Part shown: in pieces, positions 1-5,668 of the stretch
Layout: each line of letters opens with the position of its first letter
Numbering within the stretch: the stretch's first letter is position 1
Assembly: GCA_026125625.1 (NCBI GenBank)
Contig: JAHCKU010000160.1
Location: forward strand, 1 to 7,182
Length of the DNA: 7,182 nucleotides
Reading direction: 5' to 3'
Source of the DNA: Burkholderiales bacterium
GTDB taxonomy: Bacteria; Pseudomonadota; Gammaproteobacteria; Burkholderiales; SHXO01
Notes under the pieces: generated by a model
Databases searched by the model: none
What the model was told of the DNA's origin: nothing
The model's input: the letters and a program-made list of their open reading frames with translations, nothing else
Made by a program: the position numbers and the translations under genes

Positions 1-398
1 CCTTGCTGGGTGGGCTGGCGACGAGTAGTAGAGATTTTCATTGACAGCGATCTGGTACTGACACTGAAAGCACGAAAGCGGGAGATAGAGATAGCCGAAG
101 TTCGAAAACTGGGCCTCAGTCGAATGAGAGCTAGTCACTCTGCTCCGTGCCCATCCCGCTCAGGCTCAATAACTGGCACGCAAGGCGCTCAACGACCGAC
201 GCTCAGGAGTCCGCGCTCGCCAAGTCCGGTTTGTGACCGAGCCGCCCTCCGATGCTCCCACCGTCCAGTCGCCCGGCAGCGGCGGCTGGTGCGCGCAATG
301 ATGCCGATCCGCGTGTCAGTCCGGCGCGGGTGCAGTGGTCGAGGATCGTCCTGCTTGGCGGTGTCGTAACACGCGGTCTACTTGCCGCATCGTTCGCC
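1..398. other. No recognisable gene downstream of lipA
   Basis: I find no gene here. A plus-strand open frame (10-369) becomes a run of Arg, Ser and Pro typical of a chance frame in GC-rich DNA. Minus-strand frames after the lipA stop are broken or equally low in information. The first 120 bases are about 52% GC by hand count, against about 73% for a 60-base sample inside lipA (541-600). A consensus-like TTGACA lies at 41-46 but has no -10 box at proper spacing. I see no hairpin with a T-tract that would end the lipA transcript, and no tRNA-like fold. It could be a plain intergenic region or decayed sequence. Confidence 0.5.
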
Positions 399-1358
399 TC
401 AACTGCGCCCGGATCTGCCGTCCGGCACGCCGGCGGCATGCGCCTGCTGATCCGCGTGGTAACTTGACCGCACCAGCGCACCAACGGCGGCATGGCTGAA
501 ACCGATCGCCGTTGCCTCGCGCTCGAACATGCGGAAGGTGTCCGGGTGCACGTAGCGCCGCACCGGCAGGTGGTGACCGCTCGGCGCAAGGTACTGGCCG
601 ATCGTCAGCATGTCGATGTCGTGCGCGCGCATGTCGCGCATGACCTGCAGGATCTCCTCGTCGGTCTCGCCCAGCCCGACCATGATTCCCGATTTGGTGA
701 GGATGCCGGGGAAGCGCTGCTTGAACGTCTGCAGCAGCTTGAGCGAATGCGCGTAGTCGGCGCCTGGGCGTGCCATCCTGTAGAGGCGCGGTACGGTTTC
801 CAGGTTGTGGTTCATCACGTCCGGCAGGCCCTGCATCAATGCGTCGAGCGCCTTGTCCAGGCGGCCCCGGAAGTCCGGGGTCAGCACCTCGATGCGCGTG
901 GCGGGCGAGTGTTCGCGCACGGCGCGGATGCAGTCGGCGAAGTGCCCTGCGCCACCGTCGCGCAGATCGTCGCGATCGACGCTGGTGATGACCACATAGT
1001 TGAGACGCAGATCCGCAATGGTGTGCGCCAGATTCAGCGGCTCCTGCGGATCGGGCGGCTTGGGGCGTCCGTGCGCGACGTCGCAGAACGGGCAGCGACG
1101 CGTGCACAGGTCGCCGAGGATCATGAACGTCGCCGTACCCTTGCCGAAGCATTCGCCGATGTTGGGGCAGGATGCCTCTTCGCATACGGTATGCAGACTC
1201 TGTTCGCGCAGCTTGCGCTTGATCTCGTGGAAGGTGTGGCTGTTACCCGCCTTGACGCGGATCCACTCCGGCTTCTTCAGCGGCGTGATGGGGATGATCT
1301 TGACCGGATTGCGCTCGGTCTTGTCCGCGCCGGTCTGCCCTCGTATGAGATCGCTCAT
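399..1358 (-). CDS. lipA: Lipoyl synthase LipA (radical SAM)
   Basis: LipA inserts two sulfur atoms into the octanoyl chain carried on lipoyl domains of 2-oxoacid dehydrogenases and the glycine cleavage H protein, the last step of lipoate synthesis in the cytoplasm. The 319-residue protein has both cluster motifs of the family: the auxiliary [4Fe-4S] set CX4CX5C at C59, C64 and C70, and the radical SAM set CX3CX2C at C85, C89 and C92. The RSSY motif near the C-terminus (297-300), whose serine ligates the auxiliary cluster, is intact, so the enzyme should be active. I chose the ATG at 1358 because it overlaps the lipB stop by four bases (ATGA), implying translational coupling, and because no Shine-Dalgarno sequence is visible. 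The open frame extends 50 codons further into lipB, but that part is a shadow of lipB. It is the last gene of the run. Confidence 0.97.
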   Translation of the reverse strand: MSDLIRGQTGADKTERNPVKIIPITPLKKPEWIRVKAGNSHTFHEIKRKLREQSLHTVCEEASCPNIGECFGKGTATFMILGDLCTRRCPFCDVAHGRPKPPDPQEPLNLAHTIADLRLNYVVITSVDRDDLRDGGAGHFADCIRAVREHSPATRIEVLTPDFRGRLDKALDALMQGLPDVMNHNLETVPRLYRMARPGADYAHSLKLLQTFKQRFPGILTKSGIMVGLGETDEEILQVMRDMRAHDIDMLTIGQYLAPSGHHLPVRRYVHPDTFRMFEREATAIGFSHAAVGALVRSSYHADQQAHAAGVPDGRSGRS

Positions 1359-2053
1359 TGCGTATGACTGCCCATGAAGGTGTCGCGTGTATCCGCCTCG
1401 CGCAGCACGCGCCGTAGATGGTCGACCAGGCGCTCGCCGATTCGTTCGATCGGCGCGCGTACGCCGAGATCGAGCAGCTGGGTGACGACGAGTCCCGGGT
1501 AGCCGCACGGATCGATGGCACGGAAAGGCGCCAGATCCATGGCAACGTTCAGGCTCAGCCCGTGATAGGCGCAGCCCGCACGGATGCGCAGGCCCAGCGC
1601 CGCGACCTTGGCGCCGTTCACGTACACCCCGGGTGCACCGGTGCGTCGCTCGCCGGTGATGCCGTATGTCGCGAGCAGGTCCAGCACGGCCTGCTCCAGC
1701 AACTGCACCAAGGCCCTGACGGTGAGTCCGCGGCGCCGCAGGTCGAGCAGCGTGTAGGCCACGATCTGTCCCGGCCCGTGATAGGTGACCTGTCCGCCGC
1801 GATCGACTTTCACCACCGCAACGGTGCCTGCCGTGTGCGGCAGATGCTCGGCGCGGCCGGCCACCCCGTAGGTGTATATCGGCGGATGCTGCAGGATCCA
1901 GATTTCGTCCGGGGTTTCAGCGCGGCGGCGCGCGGTGAAATCCTGCATCGCCTGCAGCGTGGGCAGATAGTCGGCGACACCCAGATGGCGCACCTGGAGC
2001 AAGGACGCGGACGCGGACCCGGTCCGAACCGGGTCAAGGATTTCTGCATCCAT
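1355..2053 (-). CDS. lipB: Octanoyl-[acyl carrier protein] transferase LipB
   Basis: LipB moves the octanoyl group from acyl carrier protein to the lipoyl domains of 2-oxoacid dehydrogenases, making the substrate for LipA encoded just downstream. From the ATG the product is 232 residues. It carries the RGGQVTYHGPGQ signature (about 85-96), the catalytic Lys in GAKVAALGLRI (K149) and the acyl-accepting Cys in DPCGYPG (C183). Conserved family sequence begins around QVRHLGVADY, so the first ~19 residues, including a Ser-Ala-Ser-Ala-Ser run, extend beyond E. coli LipB. A GTG at 2056 directly precedes the ATG and could also be used; a weak GGA lies about 9 nt before it. The start lies inside a 17-bp tandem repeat and is followed by a strong hairpin. 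The 3' end overlaps lipA by 4 nt. Confidence 0.96.
   Translation of the reverse strand: MDAEILDPVRTGSASASLLQVRHLGVADYLPTLQAMQDFTARRRAETPDEIWILQHPPIYTYGVAGRAEHLPHTAGTVAVVKVDRGGQVTYHGPGQIVAYTLLDLRRRGLTVRALVQLLEQAVLDLLATYGITGERRTGAPGVYVNGAKVAALGLRIRAGCAYHGLSLNVAMDLAPFRAIDPCGYPGLVVTQLLDLGVRAPIERIGERLVDHLRRVLREADTRDTFMGSHTQ
2016..2035 (-). other. Strong hairpin early in lipB mRNA
   Basis: GACCCGGT (2016-2023) and ACCGGGTC (2028-2035) are perfect 8-bp inverted arms around a 4-nt loop. The structure starts about 18 nt inside the lipB coding region and is GC-rich. A TCCGCG direct repeat (minus strand) follows it and encodes the Ser-Ala run. There is no T-tract, so it is not an intrinsic terminator. 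An effect on ribosome loading is only an inference. Confidence 0.6.
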
Positions 2054-2096
2054 CACGGCGTCGTATCCGTTACAGCACCGTATCCATCACAGCACC
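2046..2096 (-). repeat. Three degenerate 17-bp tandem repeats at the ybeD/lipB junction
   Basis: Read on the minus strand, GGTGCTGTGATGGATAC (2096-2080) is followed directly by GGTGCTGTAACGGATAC (2079-2063), differing at 2 of 17 bases. A third copy (2062-2046) matches the first at 13 of 17. The first copy contains the ybeD stop TGA, and the third contains the GTG-ATG start of lipB. The first copy also carries an overlapping TGATG and a five-codon frame (Met-Asp-Thr-Val-Leu-stop) that is out of frame with lipB. This suggests that local duplication moved lipB away from an original stop/start overlap. Confidence 0.8.
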
Positions 2097-2356
2097 ATGG
2101 TCACGTCCGGGTGACCGCTCAGTTCCTGGTACAACGCATCGAGCTGTTCTCGTGAGGTGGCGCGAATGGTGCACGTCACGCTCAGGTAGTTGTTCTGCCT
2201 GCTCGGGCGCATTTCGGCAGTGGCCGGGTCGAAATCGGCAGCATGGCCGCGCACGATTCCGATCACTGTCTGGGCGAAGCCGGGTCTGTTTCGTCCCATC
2301 ACCTTGATCGGGAAGTCGACCGGGTATTCGATCGTCGGTAGCTCAGGTTGTGACAT
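2087..2356 (-). CDS. ybeD: DUF493/UPF0250 family protein YbeD
   Basis: This small cytoplasmic protein (89 residues) belongs to the DUF493 family, which has an ACT-like alpha/beta fold and is often named a lipoate regulatory protein because of its place beside lipB. No biochemical role is firmly established. It resembles E. coli YbeD (87 residues, from memory): a Phe-Pro then KVMG near the N-terminus, a Pro-Ser then NY-SV strand in the middle, an AT-x-EQ helix with LY-x-EL, and the C-terminal V-x-MVL. The ATG lies 5 nt after the dat stop, with a weak GAAGA ribosome-binding site overlapping that stop, so coupled translation is likely. The stop codon lies in the first copy of a tandem repeat that also reaches the lipB start. 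In E. coli this gene likewise sits between a PBP5 gene and lipB. Confidence 0.93.
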   Translation of the reverse strand: MSQPELPTIEYPVDFPIKVMGRNRPGFAQTVIGIVRGHAADFDPATAEMRPSRQNNYLSVTCTIRATSREQLDALYQELSGHPDVTMVL

Positions 2357-2361
2357 GTTCT

Positions 2362-3252
2362 TCAGGCATGTGCGGCGCGTTGCAACTCGGCCTTGAATGC
2401 GTTGAACGCGGCGTGCATCCTGCGAAACATCGGACCCGGAACGCCTTCACCGACGGGCTTGCTGTCGAGTCGCGTGATCGCCAGCACTTCGCGCGTGGCC
2501 GAGCTGATCCAGACCTCGTCCGCGGCACGCAGCTCACCCTCGCTCACCGGTCGGACTTCGAAGCGCATGCCATTTGCGTGCGCCAGCTCCAGCAGCACGT
2601 CGTACGTGGTGCCGGGCAGAATCAGATGGCTCTTGGGCGGGGCCACGATCACACCGTCGCGTACGATGAAGACGCTGCTGGCAGCACCTTCGGTCAAATG
2701 GCCGTCGCGAATCAGCACGGTCTCATGCGCCCCGGCATCGACCGCCAGTTGGCGCAGGAGCACATTGCCGAGCAGTGCGGTGGACTTGATGTCGCAGCGC
2801 AGCCAGCGGTTGTCCTCGGCGGTGATGGCCGCCGCCCCGCCGGCAATCAGCTCGGGTGCAGGCGTGGACAGCGCGCCGGTCATCATGAACACGGTTGCAC
2901 GCGCATGCCTGGGGAAGGCGTGATCGCGCTTCGCGACGCCTCGTGTGACCTGCAGGTACAGGCTCTGGTCCGCATGGGGGCAGCGGTCGATGAGGTCCAG
3001 GATGAGCCGCTTCCACTCCGCGGCGGGGTGCGGGTTGACGAGGCGGATGGCGTCCAGGCTGTACTGCAGCCGGTCCAGGTGCTGCGGCAGGCGAAACGGC
3101 TGGCGGGCGTACACCGGGATCACCTCGTATACACCGTCGCCGAATATGAAGCCGCGGTCCAGCACCGGAACGCGCGCCTCGCTCATCGGCATGAAGCTTC
3201 CGTTCAGGAAGACGACGGAGTCCTTCACGTCGTCGGGCAGATCGAACATCAT
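2362..3252 (-). CDS. dat: D-amino-acid aminotransferase (PLP fold type IV)
   Basis: Dat transfers the amino group between D-amino acids and 2-oxo acids, typically D-Ala plus 2-oxoglutarate to pyruvate plus D-Glu. The 296-residue product has the fold type IV layout: DRGFIFGDGVYEV (32-44, with the Tyr facing the active site), RGVAKRDHAFP (104-114, whose Arg and His match the carboxylate-binding pair of Bacillus D-Ala transaminase), the PLP-lysine in DIKSTALLGN (K156), Glu188 in TEGAASS and the LPGTTYD segment (212-218). The R-x-H pair argues for D-amino-acid rather than branched-chain specificity. The usual Asn of EGxxSN is replaced by Ser193. The ATG at 3252 was chosen because GAGG lies 5 nt upstream; the next codon (3249) is also ATG. 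The upstream extension of the frame overlaps dacC. The gap to dacC is 13 nt and to ybeD 5 nt, so all are probably co-transcribed. Confidence 0.92.
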   Translation of the reverse strand: MMFDLPDDVKDSVVFLNGSFMPMSEARVPVLDRGFIFGDGVYEVIPVYARQPFRLPQHLDRLQYSLDAIRLVNPHPAAEWKRLILDLIDRCPHADQSLYLQVTRGVAKRDHAFPRHARATVFMMTGALSTPAPELIAGGAAAITAEDNRWLRCDIKSTALLGNVLLRQLAVDAGAHETVLIRDGHLTEGAASSVFIVRDGVIVAPPKSHLILPGTTYDVLLELAHANGMRFEVRPVSEGELRAADEVWISSATREVLAITRLDSKPVGEGVPGPMFRRMHAAFNAFKAELQRAAHA

Positions 3253-3265
3253 CTCCACCTCGCCA

Positions 3266-4390
3266 TCATTCGAACAGCAGCCGCAGGCTGTCCCACAGCC
3301 GCACGAAGAAATTCGCCACCCCCACGCTTTCCAGCGCAATCACAGGATACTCGCCCATGGACGCGTCGTTGTACTGGACGCGCAGCACACCCACCTGCTG
3401 CCCCTGCGTGATGGGCGCCAGCAGCGGCTGCCGACTGGTCAGCGTAGCCCTGATACCGTCGACCTGGCCGCGCGGAACGGATATGTAGACATCCCGATTC
3501 AATCCGGCCTTGATCTGCTTCTGGCTGCCTTTCCATACCGGCAGCTCCGACACCACTGCGCCGCGCGCGTATACCTGTGGCGTATCGTAATGCTGAAAGC
3601 CATGGTTGATCAGCTTCTGTGCCTCGGCGGCACGCGCGCTGTCGGAGGCGGCGCCGGTCACCACTGCCAGCAGGTGGCGGGAGTCGCGTCGAGCGGAAGC
3701 GATGATGCAATAGCCGGCATTTTCCGTGTAGCCGGTTTTCAGCCCATCCACCCGCGGGTCGCGTCCAAGCAACACGTTGCGATTGTTCTGGGTGATGTTC
3801 TTGTAGCTGAATTCGCGCAGCTGATACAGCGGCAGGTACTGGGGAAAATCCCGGATCAGGGCAGCCGCCAGCCGCGCCAGATCACGTGCGGTCGAGTAGT
3901 GCTGCGGATGCGACAGGCCGGTCGAATCGGCAAAGTGCGTGGCCTTCAGTCCAAGCCGTTTCGCCTGAGCGTTCATGCGCTCGACGAATTTCTCTTCGCT
4001 GCCCATCAGGCCCTCGGCCAGGGCGACCGTGGCATCGTTGGCCGAGACCACGATCATCCCGCGCAGCAGCTGGTCGACGCTGACCCAGGTCTTGGCTTCC
4101 AGGAACATGCGTGATCCCGGCATCTTCCAGGCCTTTTCCGACACGCGCATATCCTGGTCGAGTGTGATCTCCTTCTGGCGCACGGCGTCGAACAGGACGT
4201 AGGCGCTCATCAGCTTGGTCAGCGAGGCCGGTTCCACCCGCTCGTCGGCGCCGCGCTGGATGATCACCTGCTGGCTCTGCAGGTCCATCAGCAGCCAGGT
4301 CCTGGCTTCGATGCTGGGGAGTGGAGGGGACGACTGCGCGAGCACCGCCGGAGCGAGCAGCGCGAGGATGAGGAACACGAAGTGGAGCAT
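3266..4390 (-). CDS. dacC: D-alanyl-D-alanine carboxypeptidase, PBP5/6 family
   Basis: This low-molecular-mass penicillin-binding protein removes the terminal D-Ala from peptidoglycan pentapeptides in the periplasm. The 374-residue product starts with a signal peptide (hydrophobic 2-15, likely cleavage after A18 in VLA-QS). It has the three serine-enzyme motifs of the family: SLTK (S56 nucleophile, K59), SAN (116-118) and KTG (218-220). A PBP5-type C-terminal beta domain follows from about residue 275, and the tail NFFVRLWDSLRLLFE looks like the amphipathic membrane-anchoring helix. No other plausible start is present. A TATAAT lies 10 nt before the ATG and there is no Shine-Dalgarno sequence. 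It heads the five-gene run. Whether dacA or dacC is the better name cannot be decided from sequence alone; in E. coli the gene beside ybeD is dacA. Confidence 0.95.
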   Translation of the reverse strand: MLHFVFLILALLAPAVLAQSSPPLPSIEARTWLLMDLQSQQVIIQRGADERVEPASLTKLMSAYVLFDAVRQKEITLDQDMRVSEKAWKMPGSRMFLEAKTWVSVDQLLRGMIVVSANDATVALAEGLMGSEEKFVERMNAQAKRLGLKATHFADSTGLSHPQHYSTARDLARLAAALIRDFPQYLPLYQLREFSYKNITQNNRNVLLGRDPRVDGLKTGYTENAGYCIIASARRDSRHLLAVVTGAASDSARAAEAQKLINHGFQHYDTPQVYARGAVVSELPVWKGSQKQIKAGLNRDVYISVPRGQVDGIRATLTSRQPLLAPITQGQQVGVLRVQYNDASMGEYPVIALESVGVANFFVRLWDSLRLLFE

Positions 4391-4400
4391 GTGGGGGCGG

Positions 4401-4406
4401 ATTATA
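4401..4406 (-). promoter_or_regulatory. Candidate -10 box for the dacC-lipA run
   Basis: A perfect TATAAT reads on the minus strand 10 nt before the dacC ATG in an otherwise GC-rich 86-bp divergent region. No good -35 hexamer is found 16-18 bp upstream (ACCGGC at 17) and there is no extended -10 TG. Transcription would begin only about 4-5 nt before the ATG, giving an almost leaderless message, consistent with the missing Shine-Dalgarno sequence. Confidence 0.5.
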
Positions 4407-4476
4407 GCGAAGTGGTCCAGATCGCCGGTGCGGCCGGCTCTGATACGCTTGGCGCAGTTACGTCACGAGGGAAGTC

Positions 4477-4947
4477 ATGATGGCAGTTCCACGATGCAGA
4501 AAATTGCTGGCTGTGGTCGCCGCTGCGGCATGGATGGCCGGGGCACAGGCAGGCGAGATCGAAGTGCGGGATGCGTGGGCGCGCGCGACCATGCCCGGCC
4601 AGAAGGTGGCCGGCGTGTACATGACCATCACCAGTGCTGCTACCGCGGCACGCCTGGTGGGTGTCGACAGTCCTGCCTCGCAAGCGGCCGAGATCCACGA
4701 GATGCGGCACGAGAACGGAGTCATGAAGATGCGCCGGCGCGAAGTGCTGGAGCTGCCGGCCGGCGAAGCGGTGAAGCTGGCTCCCGGCGGTCTGCACATC
4801 ATGCTCATGGACGTGAAGCAGCCGCTGGCCGCCGGCGGCGAGGTGGCGTTGACGCTGACCATCGAACAGGAAGGCAAGCGGCGCACGGTGGCCGTGAAGG
4901 CGCCGGTCAAAGCCGTCGGTGCAACGGGTGACCACGCCCACCACTGA
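4477..4947 (+). CDS. Periplasmic copper chaperone, PCu(A)C family
   Basis: PCu(A)C proteins bind Cu(I) in the periplasm and help deliver copper to the Cu-A or Cu-B sites of cytochrome oxidases, often with Sco proteins. The 156-residue product has a signal peptide (basic N-terminus with R6, R8 and K9, hydrophobic core 10-20, likely cleavage after A25 in AQA-GE). The mature domain matches the family metal motif exactly: H74-X10-M85-X21-H107-X-M109, with the extra Met M76 two residues after H74. The C-terminus ends in a short His-rich tail (DHAHH) that might add metal affinity. The ATG at 4477 has GAGGG 5 nt upstream; a second ATG follows at once. It is transcribed divergently from dacC across 86 bp. 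No Sco or oxidase gene is in the window, so its partner is unknown. Related proteins are called PcuC or PccA. Confidence 0.93.
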   Translation: MMAVPRCRKLLAVVAAAAWMAGAQAGEIEVRDAWARATMPGQKVAGVYMTITSAATAARLVGVDSPASQAAEIHEMRHENGVMKMRRREVLELPAGEAVKLAPGGLHIMLMDVKQPLAAGGEVALTLTIEQEGKRRTVAVKAPVKAVGATGDHAHH

Positions 4948-4984
4948 CCGGCTGCCGGCATGCGAGGCTTTCCTGCAGGTTGCC

Positions 4985-5013
4985 CTTGAATTGGAATCCG
5001 CGATTCGCATATA
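4985..5013 (+). promoter_or_regulatory. Sigma-32-like heat-shock promoter for the Hsp20 gene
   Basis: CTTGAA (4985-4990), preceded by CC, matches the core of the RpoH -35 element. After a 15-bp spacer, CGCATATA (5006-5013) resembles the RpoH -10 element CCCCATnT. Transcription would start near 5020, leaving a leader of about 40 nt. Position directly before a small heat-shock gene supports the call. It has not been tested experimentally. Confidence 0.72.
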
Positions 5014-5049
5014 GCGGTTGAGGCCGCTGGCCGCTACCGTATGATTCCG

Positions 5050-5055
5050 AGGAGG
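5050..5055 (+). promoter_or_regulatory. Strong ribosome binding site that sets the Hsp20 start
   Basis: A full AGGAGG lies 6 nt before the ATG at 5062. It decides against the in-frame ATG at 5041, which would place this site inside the coding region. Confidence 0.9.
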
Positions 5056-5061
5056 AAAGCT

Positions 5062-5490
5062 ATGGCAAACGTTACCCGTTGGGACCCGTTCGAAGACATC
5101 GATGATTTGTTCAAGGGCGTCTTCCTGCGTCCGATGCGACTGCAGGCACAGGAAGGGGTGCAAGGCATGCGCGTCAAGATGGACGTGAAGGAGGACGAGA
5201 AAGCCTTCCTGGTGCATGCCGAGCTTCCGGGTGTGCGCAAGGAAGACATCCAGGTTTCGGTCGACGGCAATCAGGTGTCGATCAGCGCCGAGGTCAAGCG
5301 CGAGAAAGAGGACAAGGAGGGCGAGAAGGTGCTGCGTTCCGAGCGCTACTACGGCAAGGTGTCTCGTACCTTCGCCCTGAGCCAGGACGTGGACCAGGAC
5401 GGCGCCTCCGCGCGCTACGAAGACGGTGTGCTGGAGTTGACTCTGCCCAAGAAGACGGCTTCTTCACAGCGCCGGCTGACGGTTCAGTAA
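5062..5490 (+). CDS. hsp20: Small heat-shock protein, Hsp20/alpha-crystallin family
   Basis: This is an ATP-independent holdase that binds unfolding proteins in the cytoplasm and passes them to the DnaK and ClpB machines. The 142-residue protein has a short N-terminal arm (MANVTRWDPFEDIDDLF), an alpha-crystallin domain (about 37-131) with the ELPGVRKEDI segment (54-63), a charged Glu/Lys loop (78-92), the ERYYGKVSRTF strand, and the family signature ARYEDGVLELTLPK (A117 to K130, with the conserved GVL). The tail ends LTV (139-141), a likely version of the I/L-x-I/V motif used for oligomer assembly. The start at 5062 is fixed by AGGAGG. A sigma-32-like promoter lies upstream and an intrinsic terminator 30 nt after the stop, so it is probably a single-gene heat-induced unit. 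Confidence 0.95.
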   Translation: MANVTRWDPFEDIDDLFKGVFLRPMRLQAQEGVQGMRVKMDVKEDEKAFLVHAELPGVRKEDIQVSVDGNQVSISAEVKREKEDKEGEKVLRSERYYGKVSRTFALSQDVDQDGASARYEDGVLELTLPKKTASSQRRLTVQ

Positions 5491-5520
5491 GGACGGTCTT
5501 GGTCCGGTAGCGCCGGCTGC

Positions 5521-5548
5521 AAGGCGGCCCCTGTGGGGCCGCCTTTTT
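5521..5548 (+). terminator. Intrinsic terminator after the Hsp20 gene
   Basis: AAGGCGGCCCC (5521-5531) and GGGGCCGCCTT (5535-5545) form a perfect 11-bp stem around a TGT loop, followed by a T-tract (5544-5548). It lies 30 nt after the Hsp20 stop and reads in that direction. The opposite strand lacks a T-tract, so it is probably one-way. Confidence 0.93.
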
Positions 5549-5635
5549 CGTTGACCCTTCGACTGCACCGGAAGAGCCGGGGCGACGTGCACGGGCGCCG
5601 GTCTGCTCGCAGAGTACCAAGTCACCTTCGCGCGC

Positions 5636-5641
5636 TAGAAT
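5636..5641 (+). promoter_or_regulatory. Possible -10 box for argB
   Basis: TAGAAT differs from TATAAT at one base and lies 27 nt before the argB ATG, downstream of the Hsp20 terminator, where a new promoter is needed. No convincing -35 hexamer is found 16-18 bp upstream, so the call is tentative. Confidence 0.35.
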
Positions 5642-5668
5642 TCGCCCTTCACCGTTGCCGTAGCGACC

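Noticed and set aside
41..70. Consensus -35 hexamer TTGACA at 41-46
   Set aside because: The hexamers at 16-18 bp spacing (such as CTGAAA) do not resemble a -10 box, and no supported plus-strand gene follows.
10..369. 119-codon plus-strand open frame at the left edge
   Set aside because: After about 40 residues it turns into Arg/Ser/Pro-rich low-information sequence and has no family resemblance I can name.
417..437. GC-rich hairpin in the 3' end of lipA (about 8 pairs with one bulged A)
   Set aside because: It is inside the coding region and has no T-tract, so it is not a terminator; GC-rich coding DNA often folds like this.
2350..3411. 353-codon plus-strand open frame opposite dat and the end of dacC
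   Set aside because: It lies opposite well-supported genes, has no recognisable domain and no ribosome binding site.
4948..4984. CCGG-CTG-CCGG and CCTGCAGG inverted repeats after the copper chaperone gene, considered as a terminator
   Set aside because: The stems are only 4 bp and no T-tract follows.
5013..5035. AGCGG with two following GGCCGCT copies upstream of Hsp20, considered as an RNA thermometer
   Set aside because: The first arm lies before the predicted transcript start, and the ribosome binding site can form only a 4-bp stem (TTCC with GGAA), too weak for a thermometer call.
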